This document shows, one piece after another, positions 54,344 to 64,000 of a DNA stretch of 64,000 nucleotides; position 1 is the stretch's first letter; each line of letters begins with the position of its first letter. A model generated the notes under the pieces. It did no database searches and had not been told where the DNA came from. It saw only the letters and a program-made list of their open reading frames with translations. Both the position numbers and the translations under genes were made by a program. This DNA comes from Scalesia atractyloides (lineage: Eukaryota > Streptophyta > Magnoliopsida > Asterales > Asteraceae): NCBI GenBank assembly GCA_947069175.1, contig CAMTDV010000017.1, positions 53,019,137 to 53,083,136 of the forward strand. Reading direction: 5' to 3'.

Positions 54344-55407
54344 GAATAAACACAGTTCGACCGGTCAACGGTCAACGGTCAACATGGTCAAAAGTCAGCA
54401 TTTTTTTATTTCTTTTTTTTAAATTTATTTAATCAGAAAATTATTTAAAAATACTTAAAAATAATATTTTTAAAGTTAGAAAATGTCCTTAAACTCACAA
54501 AAATAAATCTAAAAATCCTATTAAGGTTATGAATTAAAATTATTAATCTCAAATAAAATCCATTTATTTACCGAACCATTTCGTTATTATTCTAGGTTAG
54601 TTTTCCTCGTCGATCAAATCCTAAAATTCGTGCGCATTCATCGTCATCCAGGAAACGCACCCACTGTGAGTGAATCCTTAAAAGTTCCCCTTCTTATTCA
54701 TGTTTTGGGGTGTATCATGTGTCGCTTTAATTATTTCATTTATTCAAATTTGTGCTATTACTATTATATGACCTAAACTTATGATGTAAATATTGTTTGT
54801 TGTGATACGTGTTTACATTCTTGTCAAGTTGTGTGCAAATCATTCATTAGGCCCATCAGTTCCTCGTGGGAGACGAGTTGAGCATCAGGTGCCTCATTTG
54901 ATCGGCTCCGTTTGATTGAGCCTTCATCTCATTGTTCATCATTTGGTGTGTGTGCTTGTGCATTGTTTGATATTATGTGTTTTATGATTTAATTTACATT
55001 TACGTTTATTCATATTTGGTTATGCACAATTTTATTCAAATAACCAACATAACTAATCCTTTCAAATATTTAAATAAGATTCACTCGCCAACTTTTGTTG
55101 ACCCAAAACCCTATTTTACACATGATACAGGTGAGCCGGTTGAGAAAAGAAACACATAGGATGGCCTAGAAGAATAAACAAGTTAATGCCTTGGAATGAA
55201 CGTTTAGTTTTGTTTTCCTTTGTAATTGTAATTTAGTTTGTAATTTGAATAAAAAATGTATTTGAACATGTTGTGTTTGTATGTTTATTGTAACTTCTTC
55301 TTTAAAGAGAAATAATAAATATGAAACTTTATAGTAAATGTCATGAGCTTTGATGAAAACCCAATCATGCCCCAACTACCATTTCCGCTGCGGGTCAGGG
55401 TGTGACA

Positions 55408-56280
55408 CTGCCTGTCTTTGATTTTGATTCAGATTTATAAACCAAGGTTTGTATGTTTTAATCTTAATAAAACTCTAGCTCCAGCGAATTGCAAAATGGT
55501 TGTTCATCAACCTCAACATTTTGACTTAAGACCTTTCTTTTATTGCCGTTTTGGGATTTTCCTCTATGCACATTTATTGCTACACTTAAACCCTTTTTGC
55601 CTATAAAACAAGTTTAATTTAATGGCATTTTAGAACCAGTTAAACGATATATGTTGTACAATAAGACAATCTCAGGTGATATATGGCATTTTTAATAATA
55701 CAAATGATGTATGTAAGATGGCATTCTCATACAGTCAAACAATATCATACCAATGATACATGTATTTGGCGTTTAGAAACAAATACATTATAACCATCTG
55801 TACAATGTTTTGTTGTTTTCTTTTGCTCAGTGGTTCTTTGGCGTCTTGGAGCAGGCGACTTCCTGGATCCCTCATCCATAGAAACTATAAATAATGTTAA
55901 ATTAAAATGCCAAAACATCATTAAACTAGCATAATATGAATCGAAGTTAACTCACTCTGTTTTTTGCTTCTGGATATTGTTTGATGGTTCGACGCCATAA
56001 TATTGCCGGTTCGCGTTTTCTAGGGTTTTCACGTTTTTGTTGGAATTGGGGGAGGTTTCTATGGGAAGTATATATGTTTTGGTCCTGCATTGGATGGGTT
56101 TTGTAGGTGAACATTTACCTTTTTGTCCTTAATGAAGCGCGTCCATGTTCGAAAGTTTATGTTATTTACGAAAACTCAACCGCGGCAATCTAATCCATAC
56201 ATTGTTTTGATCCAACGGATGAGAGGCGTTCTCACCGTTATCACACTTATGACCATTTTTCCTAAATGCTACCCCTATAT
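55408..56280. other. Right flank of the gag-only element
   Basis: No supported gene. Repeated ATGGCATTTT words match the left flank at 47.1-47.5 kb, suggesting one older element split by the gag-only unit. Ends in CTACCCC followed by an AT dinucleotide run (56274-56292). Confidence 0.4.
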
Positions 56281-57169
56281 ATATATATATACATATATAG
56301 GATAAGGATCCGTCAGGAACCACCATTTATTGTGAGAACCGCGAGAACCAGTGTGAACACATGGTAATCATGTAATTATATTATGTTTATTTTAATACAC
56401 GCGCTTCTTTTTTGTTCTTGTTATTATCATCAGTATCTTTTATAACACTTATCATCAGCAACTTTTAGAATACCCATCGTTCGTTCGTATTTCATCGGCC
56501 GTTCATGGATTTCACGGTGGAGCGGAAGTCGGCGTTCATGGGTCCTACGATGAGGCGGCAGTCCGCAGTGGAGATGGTCTGGCAGTGGTGACCATGACAA
56601 TTGTGGGTCTAGGGTTCCGGCGAGGGTGCTAGTGTCTCTCATCGACCGATCTAGATACAGAATGGGAAACTTGAAGGTGATCTTGAACAACTGCAACATC
56701 AAAGACATGAATCGGTGTTCCATCTAGAATTCAGGTAAGCTCTTTTTATTTGCATCTCTCCATTTTTATGTAGATAGGTTCATCGTGTAGTTAGGGTGGT
56801 GTAGTTAGGGTATATCACGTGGTGTAGTTAGGGTATACCATGAAGCCATGCATGAGAGTGGCCGAGTGTGAAGGAGAGGGCAGTGACTGTAGGTTCACCA
56901 CCATCAATTCAACATCGTGGTCACAACTACACCACCGGACCATCCTGGAGGGTCACTGCGGATTGGACATTTGTAAGTGTTTATTTTTACATAAATCGGT
57001 GTTAATTTTAAGTTTTTTTTCTTTCCGTATGTTGCTTTTGAAGTATTACATTTGCTATATTTGAAGTGCTTATGTAAAAGAGAAGAAAAATGACATCAAG
57101 AGGCGATGAGATTGCTCCGGTTGGCATAATGCAGTGTTTCTCATCTTTGTAAGTTTTTTTGTGACTGAT
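56281..57169. other. Start of a degenerate DNA-element region
   Basis: After the AT run, GGATAAGGATCCGTCAGGAA and TGTGAGAACCGCGAGAACC (56332-56350) recall the GAGAACCGTGAGAAC arm of the hairpin element at 45.5 kb. GTAGTTAGGGTATA(C/T) is repeated around 56790-56837. No gene supported. Confidence 0.4.
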
Positions 57170-57709
57170 ATGCACATGTGCATTGCAGTTCATACGGGTT
57201 GAGACTAAAGGTATTATACGTCTATACTTGTAAATTATATATACCTGTAAATTACACTACTGCATTAAAATGATATGCAATTAATTATACTACATTGAAT
57301 GATATGCAAATGTGCATTATGTTGACAAATGCATTATGTCGGTATATATTAAATGATAATGTACATGTGCATATGTTGACAATTACATTATGCACATGTG
57401 CATTACGTAGACATTATTATGTTGACAACTACATTATCACATGTGCATTATTTTGATAATTACACTATGTAGACATTTAATGACAATCCGTAACCATCAC
57501 AAATTAATCATCACATATAAAATTTTAGCCGACCCACATAACTATACATATGTTTAAACATGACAAATACCACCTAGTTATCATTAATAAACATCAAACA
57601 ACTAAGTTATTGTTTTCTTACGCATATTACTTATCATGCACATGTGCATCCCATTACCACACCCCGTAATAATTACAATATTAAACAACTTTTATTTATT
57701 ATTTACATA

Positions 57710-57850
57710 GGAACAGTACAGGAACAGTACACCTAATGGCACCCCATATTGGATGCCCGATGTTGATAATGATGATCCTAGACCTTGCATACATACAAGA
57801 ACCTGAGCAAACTCTTAGATGTTCAACTAGACCAGACGTCGCAACTCAGT
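57710..57850 (+). pseudogene. Possible FAR1-type exon remnant
   Basis: NSTPNGTPYWMPDVDNDD, after an AG, resembles the end of the first coding exon in some FAR1-related genes. Stops follow within 15 residues. Too short to be sure. Confidence 0.25.
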
Positions 57851-59022
57851 TAACCAACCCAACTTATGATTCTTGAGTTAACTATTTATGACAATAAACG
57901 TTTTGCACTATATGTTTGTTTTTCATATGTTTATGATTATCATCGTTATACTTTGTTATCAATTACCTATTATATGTAATCGTTTGTAATTTTATTATTA
58001 TCCAACTAACATATATTACTAAACTTGACGGAAAAATGCACATGTTCACGCATGGCCGTTTGACTCCACATGGCTACTGATATGAAAAAATGCACATGTG
58101 CATACACTTTTCTAATAATGCTCATGTTCATCCATACATATTTTTTAACAACATAAAAAACAACACTTTGATATGCATATATATCGCTCTCATATACATA
58201 ATGCTTCGCTCTTGATATGATATGCATATACATCGCTCTTATGTACATACTGCATCGCTCTTGATATGCATATACATACCTCTGAAATAAATACTACACT
58301 CTCATATACATACTACATCTACTATATGGGTCTGACACACACACTACATTGACATATGATTACTATTTTGAATAATGCACATGTGCATCCATACATATTC
58401 TATATACATAAAACCCTATTTTAATATATATAAACATCATCATATGTAATATGATATCCCAAACAAAATATCACATACGTATTATATATAATATTAACAA
58501 ATAAACAATAATTCAAATTAATTACAATCATTGTAGACATGCTTATTATCTTTAATAATGCACATGTGCGTTGCCAAATATTAACATGTTGTAACACCTT
58601 TATCATAAGTAATCACATACTTATAGAAACAAAACTTACTACATATATTCAACACCAACGTAAGCTATACCAAACATAACCATATGTAACACGTAGTAAC
58701 GACTCATGCACATGTGCATACCCAACATTTCATTTACTAAACAACATAATATATTACTAACAGATATAGTCATATGCAACACGTTATATATCACTAGCAT
58801 ACCTGAACAGTCAAATACATGTTAAACCAAACAACCACCCTATAAAATTAACCATATCCATGCACATGTGCAGAAAACATCATCCAATACAAACTCCAAA
58901 TATCAACCATTATCAACAAAAGCTACCAAACATCACAACAGCTACCCACTTACTACCATCAAAACACATCAGATCAACAAAGGACAATGTAAAAAAACAA
59001 AAAAGAAAAAAAATACGAACTT

Positions 59023-59160
59023 CATGTCCATGAATCACCCACATATAACATTCATACTGGTTCATAATCTCATACTTTCTTCTTGCGAAGCTTCTAGCAT
59101 GTCCATGAATCACCCACATTTAACATTCATACTGGTTCATAATTTCATACTTTCTGTTCA
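59023..59160. repeat. Two-copy 75-bp tandem repeat
   Basis: CATGTCCATGAATCACCCAC begins copies at 59023 and 59098; the copies share about 60 bases with few differences. Confidence 0.85.
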
Positions 59161-59162
59161 TG

Positions 59163-59423
59163 TTACCATTTGTTAAGCATGTTCCAGCATTCCTCTTTCT
59201 TTAGTGCCTCTTCGCCTAACATCTGCTTAACTCTTTTGTCTGTCAACCCATGTATTATTTCTTTTGCGATATTCATAACGGATCCACTGTACACGTTTGC
59301 CTCTGATAACAACAACTTTGTTGCTATCTTCATCCTCATGTTACTCAGTTGCATATTTTGAATATCTTTACGTGTACTAAAACCGCATTCAAAACTCACA
59401 CCATTCCCTGTATACATTTCCAT
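59163..59423 (-). pseudogene. Unidentified helical ORF fragment
   Basis: 86 codons, MEMYTGNGVSFECGF... to a Trp-rich end. The middle SNMRMKIATKLLLSEANVYSG and EIIHGLTDKRVKQMLGEEALKKEE looks like real alpha-helical protein, richer in Lys/Glu/Met than chance AT-rich ORFs. Family not recognised; perhaps part of a transposon-borne or captured gene. Confidence 0.3.
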
Positions 59424-60292
59424 TTTTTAAATAACACATACCATCAACATTGTTGCTATCCACATTATGTCATCCTTGTCATCTTCATCTGTTGCTACGA
59501 CTTTTGATTTTGCCAACCTCCTATTCTTAGTCAAACGGGCTCCACCAAAACCTTTATTTGGTGTTTCTTCATGTTTCCATGTTTCTATTTACTCGTCCTC
59601 TTTTTATTGTTTTTATCCTTTTGCATCCTTTTGCAAACCTACATTTAAAATGACAGTATTACGAGGATGCACACGTGCATAAACTCAGATTTCATAATTA
59701 AAAAAAAATAGTCAACAACATTTAACATTCACTTTTAACATTCATGTATTCGTCTTCCATTGGTTGCATGACCTTTCATCCCTTGAATTTAAAATAAATG
59801 TTACTTTCTTTAATTTTTTCGATTAATGATCTACAATGAGCATGTACATCAACGTTAACTGTATCATCAACATATAATACATACACATGTGCATCAACAT
59901 TAACTACCTTATTAACCTACTTTGACAAATTATGCACATGTGCATATCAACATTATCTATCAATCAATGCATATGTGCATAACTATATATCACACAAAAC
60001 TACCCTATTCACATATTATACAGAAAATGCACATGTCCATAACTATATATCACACCAAAATAATACAATACCGATTATAGATCATTAATGCATGTGTGAG
60101 ACTCTTATTCAACGTCACGTGCATCAACATTAACTGCTTTATTAAACTATTATTGCAAACTATGCACATGTACATATCAACATATTATGACAATCTATGC
60201 ACATGTGCATAACAACATATCACACAAAAATTACCTTAATAGCCAATTCTATTAAACCTATGATGTCAAAATATGCACATGTGCATAACTAT

Positions 60293-60756
60293 ATATCACA
60301 CAATACAAATTATCTATCATATAAAAGTACAAACGATAAGTTATCTAGCATATAAAAGTACAATCGAATTGTATAAAATTGCAAACGGTGTCTCGATTTA
60401 TATGACATTATCTATGTTAAACTGCATATTCCGTCAACGATTCGTTGGCGGCGGCGATTCTGACGACACTTGATTCCCGGCGATTATGTCGTAGTGACAC
60501 ACTCATTGAATCATCTATTCTTATATATCACACAATACAAATTATCTATCATATAAAAGTACAAACGACAAGTTATCTAGCATATAAAAGTACAAACGAA
60601 TTGTATAAACTTGCAAACGGTGTCTCGATTTATATGACATTATCTATGTTAAACTGCATATTCGGTCAGCGATTCCGTTGGCGGCGGCGATTCTGACGAC
60701 GTTTGATTCCCGGCGATACCGTCGTAGTGACACACTCATTGAAGTTGTAGTGACAC
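60293..60756. repeat. Two-copy 232-bp tandem repeat
   Basis: TATATCACACAATACAAATT begins both copies, and the shared CACAATACAAATTATC falls at 60299 and 60531. Both contain GGCGGCGGCGATTCTGACGA and GTCGTAGTGACACACTCA. Few differences, so the duplication is recent. Confidence 0.9.
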
Positions 60757-61185
60757 ACTCACTGAATCATCTATTCTTATAATCATGTTGCCCTAATTAC
60801 GAACAGATTAAAAATCCACAATGCTTATAATCACGTTGCCCTAATTACAAATGGATGAAGGATGTACGATCGATGATTATGTTCCTAATATAGATTATAC
60901 GAATAATTCTCGACGAATTTTGGGAACTAACCTCAATTATATGACGAGATACTCCCGGTAAAATCTCAAATCTGAGATAAAATCTCAATCCAGATGCTTC
61001 TATATGGTGAACTCATGATGGTGAAGTGATGATGTATTCGAGACGATGATGTAATCGATTGTAATCGACGACATGTTGAGAATTGTTGAGAGATTCAGGT
61101 TGAGAAATATTGAGAGATCTGGATGTAATCAGAGTTTGGAGAGTGGACGTGAAAGTTTGAATTAAATGTAATTTAATTTGTGCTT
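60757..61185. other. Spacer with short duplications
   Basis: TTATAATCA(T/C)GTTGCCCTAAT occurs twice (about 60777 and 60825). Nothing else supported. Confidence 0.45.
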
Positions 61186-64000
61186 TGTCACACCCCAACG
61201 GCGTAAAACAACAAACCGCGGCGGAAACTTCGGGGAGTGTCGTAATAGAAGTATTATTTCAACAACCATGGCAATTAAAGTTTTGTATTATTGGATGAAA
61301 TTTGATTACAATGTCTTGGAATAAAAGAAAATAAACAAAAGTCTAATTGTCTTGTAGATTTTAAGTTACTAAAGCCCAAGTCCGTCCTAAGTGTCGCATG
61401 AATCAACATTAAGCATTAGCTCCTGAAACACATGTGAAAATAGGTACGTCAGCATAAAAATGCCTGTGAGATACATAGGTTTTATTGATAAGGATTCATG
61501 ACTTGAAGTTAAAATAATAGTTTAACGAAAGTAGTCATGAACCTTATAAAAATGTTTTCTTTTATAAAATCATATGAAAATCAATATGAAAATCAAATGA
61601 TATAAAAGAATGATGTATGGTTAAATAATTAACCGGATGAAAATGAATTGTATAAAATATGCCATTTGTAAAACAATGTCTTGTGAAAAATATATGTTAT
61701 TTGTACCAAATGTGTCATGTCTTTGTCTTTGTCGAAGTGGTTTAAATAACGCTACGATATGTAATATCCAAAAGCACTTATATATAGGAAGTACCAGTGG
61801 CGTATCCACCATGCTTTTATCATATTACACACATCTCGTTATTTAAATCACTTATCAAATAACCACAAAAAATATCTTGTCTAACAAATGTCAAATGTCA
61901 TGTGTAATCAAATGTCTTGTATAACCAAATGTCGTGTACAAAACAATGTCTTGAATAAACCAAAGTTTAAATCAAAAGTCATGTTTTGCAAAACCAATGC
62001 TTGGTTTGATATGAACATTTATGTAGTTATGTTTATCACATACATTCAAGCCTTGAGACTGTCGGATAAACCCTTATCAAGTCAAAGGTTTATCAAAAAT
62101 TGTATTCGGATTCTGTCATTCCCTACTTCCAAACAAACCTAGGAAGCGGGGAACGGGATTTGTCATGTCCTATGGTACCATTACATACTAACCGGGCGGC
62201 ATGATCAATGTTAATGAATGTATTATGTCCCGTTAAACAAACCAAATGTCATAGTCAATGTAAGCAATGTCATGAAAAAGGTCTTTAAACCATGTAATAA
62301 GTATGCTAAGTCAACATACGAAGTAGAATGTCCATAAAATCGATGTGCTAGCATGCTCAGTCAACATACATAGCAAAATGTAATGTAAATCAATGTGCTC
62401 ATATGCTAAGTCAACGTATGTCACAAAAGATGTCTTGGAAATCAATATGCTAGCATGCTCAGTCAACATACATAGCAAAACATAATTGAAATCATGTACT
62501 ATATATGTATTAGAGGAACATAGCAAGTATATGTCATGAAAGCGTGAAAACATGAAAGTATCGAGTAGGCACATGTGTTTCACCCCAAAATATTTGAAAA
62601 ATATAAAGGGGGGGGGGTCTATGTACTCACTTAGGGTTGCAAAAGTATCCTTGTTCAAGAAAAATAATAAAGCGCAAGAGTCCAAGGAATCAAATGGTTC
62701 CTAAGATCGGATAACTATGTTAATAAGTCGGGACTTTAATCGGTGGATTGGATAGAATGATGTCTTATAAATCAAATGAGTGTTGCAACTCATATGGTAT
62801 AATTTAATAAACTCAACATTCTGATTTGGAAGTGATCCTAAGTGCTTTTGACCCGTAATGACCCGTTAAGGTAGTTTACGCTACTTTAACGTGTTATTTG
62901 CATAAACGCGTAATCGGTTGGTTAAACATGTCCTATGATAAGTCTTAAATGGCCAAACATGTTGTAATATCAGTTTATATGTCAAAACTTTAGCCACATT
63001 TTCTTAAATTGAATTTATGCGCAAAAGGGCGTTTTGGTCATTTATAAAGGGCATAATAACGACCAATCATAATACTAACCAAACGACGTGACCATAAGGT
63101 ATAACCTCAGAGGTTTATTCCCTATATAACTATGGTCACAAATATGTGTTTGTTCGGATCCTAAGATCGACCAAACGGGTCGGATTCGAAAGTCAAAGCG
63201 GTGGTCAAGACCGCTTGACTTACGACCCTAAACAAGCACTAAACTAAAAGTGACGAGTTAGACATGTTTAACATGTCTAACTATGTATATAAAACTGAGT
63301 TGGTATCAAAACAAAGTGTTTTGACACTCAAAAATACTTCATTCGTAGTATGCGCATTTTGCACATTATTAACCGAAACTTTGACTCGTCACTTCAATTA
63401 GTAACGTGGTAAATCAGTAGGTATGATCGCTAAGGATCATAACCATCGTGATTACGATCACGTTGCAAAGTTCAATTGAACTTTGTTTTGACCAATCAAT
63501 GGTCAAAGCTGAAAGTCAAACAAACGTTTGACTTTTAGCTTGAAATAGCTAAAAGCTATGAAAAAGACTAAGGATGAGATCTTACTTGTGTTTAGGAACA
63601 CCCAAGATCTCAAAGAACTCAGTAGGAGGCCTCCAAAAAGGATGGAAGCAAGCTCCAAGAGTATAGGAGGAAGAAGATAGAAAGAGCAAGTTGTGAAGTG
63701 AAAATGAGGGCCTATTTATACTTGTGGATGATGCACAAGATCATTCCAAGTGTTAGGCACTTGATCTAGGATCATTACAAGTGTATAATGAGGTGTTGAA
63801 ACCAGAAGGAGTGTGGCAATTTCGTTTGCTTAGTGTCCAAGAGCTTAAACAAGAAGCTGCCATGAAACTGCTGAGCTGGGGGGTCCTTACAGACCATAAG
63901 GGGTATGGGCTTACGGTCCGTAAGCCCCTTAGCTGACAACTTTCAAAAGTTGGCAGAACAGGCCCCTAAACACATTTCGTCGCGTTTTGGCACTTTTAAC
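61186..64000 (-). mobile_element. Gypsy LTR, minus strand, running off the window
   Basis: TGTCACACCCCAACGG at 61186 is the inverse of the usual ...GGGGTGTGACA LTR end, and ACCGCGGCGGAAAC follows as in related LTRs. The start (TGTAAC inverse) lies beyond 64000, so the LTR exceeds 2.8 kb. It contains a repeated block with TGCTAGCATGCTCAGTCAAC (62346 and 62449) and a GC palindrome at 63907-63927 (arms GGGCTTACGG and CCGTAAGCCC). Confidence 0.7.

Larger units (their letters stand above)
48477..55407 (+). mobile_element. Gypsy-type LTR element with gag but no pol (TR-GAG-like)
   Basis: Consists of a left LTR (48477-49996), a Met-tRNA primer site, a leader, one gag gene, a purine tract and a right LTR (52978-55407). 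The 2981-bp internal region has no protease, RT, RNase H or integrase in any frame, so it must use enzymes from other elements. Gag-only units are known in plants as TR-GAG. The outer flanks TACAA and CTGCC do not match, and the two LTRs differ in length (1520 and 2430 bp), so the unit has recombined after insertion. Confidence 0.8.
52978..55407 (+). mobile_element. Right LTR of the gag-only element, with tRNA-like modules
   Basis: Starts TGTAACATCCGTCGAAAAAC and ends GGGTGTGACA; 2430 bp. Its first half is a different subfamily from the left LTR, its last about 690 bases are almost identical to it. Carries one antisense module (53167-53235) and three sense modules (53929, 54096, 54266) at 167- and 170-base steps. 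Small ORFs (53409-53711, 54977-55159) are within the LTR and not genes. Confidence 0.9.
57170..60286. repeat. Field of ATGCACATGTGCAT palindromes
   Basis: Nine perfect copies of the 14-base palindrome start at 57170, 57390, 57636, 58090, 58375, 58706, 59932, 60197 and 60273. Nine more with one change start at 57304, 57359, 58558, 58860, 59667, 59881, 59967, 60027 and 60162. Weaker ones lie at about 57436 and 58035. Spacing is irregular (about 30-800 bases), so this is not a tandem satellite. The core CACATGTG is an E-box. Sequence between copies is AT-rich and otherwise unrelated. Confidence 0.9.

Noticed and set aside
57170..60286. CRISPR-like array
   Set aside because: Repeats are 14-bp palindromes with irregular spacing of 30-800 bases, in a plant genome; no array architecture.
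61888..62142. 84-codon ORF in the last LTR
   Set aside because: Within LTR sequence with AATGTC-type repeats; no family content.

Overview
This is plant nuclear DNA from a eudicot. It has spliced genes with GT-AG introns, a class I formin, a pentatricopeptide-repeat (PPR) gene, a DUF1218 membrane-protein gene, and a dense nested bed of plant transposable elements. The repeat families (SIRE-like copia, Met-primed gypsy LTRs opening TGTAAC, hAT, Harbinger and Mutator-type debris) recall large Asteraceae genomes, but that family placement is inference from memory. No bacterial, organellar, rRNA or CRISPR feature was seen.

Layout. 1-5.4 kb: a five-exon class I formin on the plus strand, complete except for one extra base in its FH1 polyproline tract. 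5.4-8.4 kb: AT-rich flank with a long foldback element. 8.4-10.2 kb: a minus-strand PPR gene with one intron and one frame break. 10.2-12.4 kb: a decayed Harbinger-type ORF1. 12.7-15.3 kb: a solo LTR with a 5-bp target duplication. 15.9-20.4 kb: a 5'-truncated, stop-ridden copia element on the plus strand. 20.4-23.6 kb: a minus-strand copia LTR, its polypurine tract and an accessory coiled-coil ORF, abutted by an inverted copia RT fragment. 24.4-29.6 kb: tandem repeats, a probable solo LTR, a FAR1-type pseudogene and a second Harbinger ORF1 fragment. 29.6-35.6 kb: a minus-strand Athila-like gag, primer site and LTR, with a second LTR and a miniature element inside that LTR. 35.7-44.5 kb: old LTR remnants, a hAT miniature element with a perfect 8-bp duplication, and a long-TIR element. 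44.5-45.0 kb: a truncated DUF1218 gene on the minus strand. 47.5-48.2 kb: an Ulp1-protease fragment of a Mutator-type element. 48.5-55.4 kb: a gypsy-type element with two LTRs, a Met-tRNA primer site and a gag gene but no pol. 56-61 kb: a field of repeated 14-bp palindromes. 61.2 kb to the end: a minus-strand gypsy LTR that runs off the window.

The most unusual signal is in the TGTAACATCC LTR family (12.7-15.3, 48.5-50.0 and 53.0-55.4 kb). These LTRs carry tRNA-like modules with A-box and B-box sequences: one antisense copy, plus three or four sense copies in a tandem array of about 168 bp. The left arm of every sense module folds into a perfect or near-perfect hairpin, and the stem sequence changes on both sides between copies, which suggests a maintained structure. 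The element carrying them is gag-only. This is comparable in principle to Cassandra elements, whose LTRs carry 5S rRNA sequence, but uses tRNA-like units.

The host genes are unrelated single genes and do not form a pathway. The remaining content is explained by nested insertion and decay.
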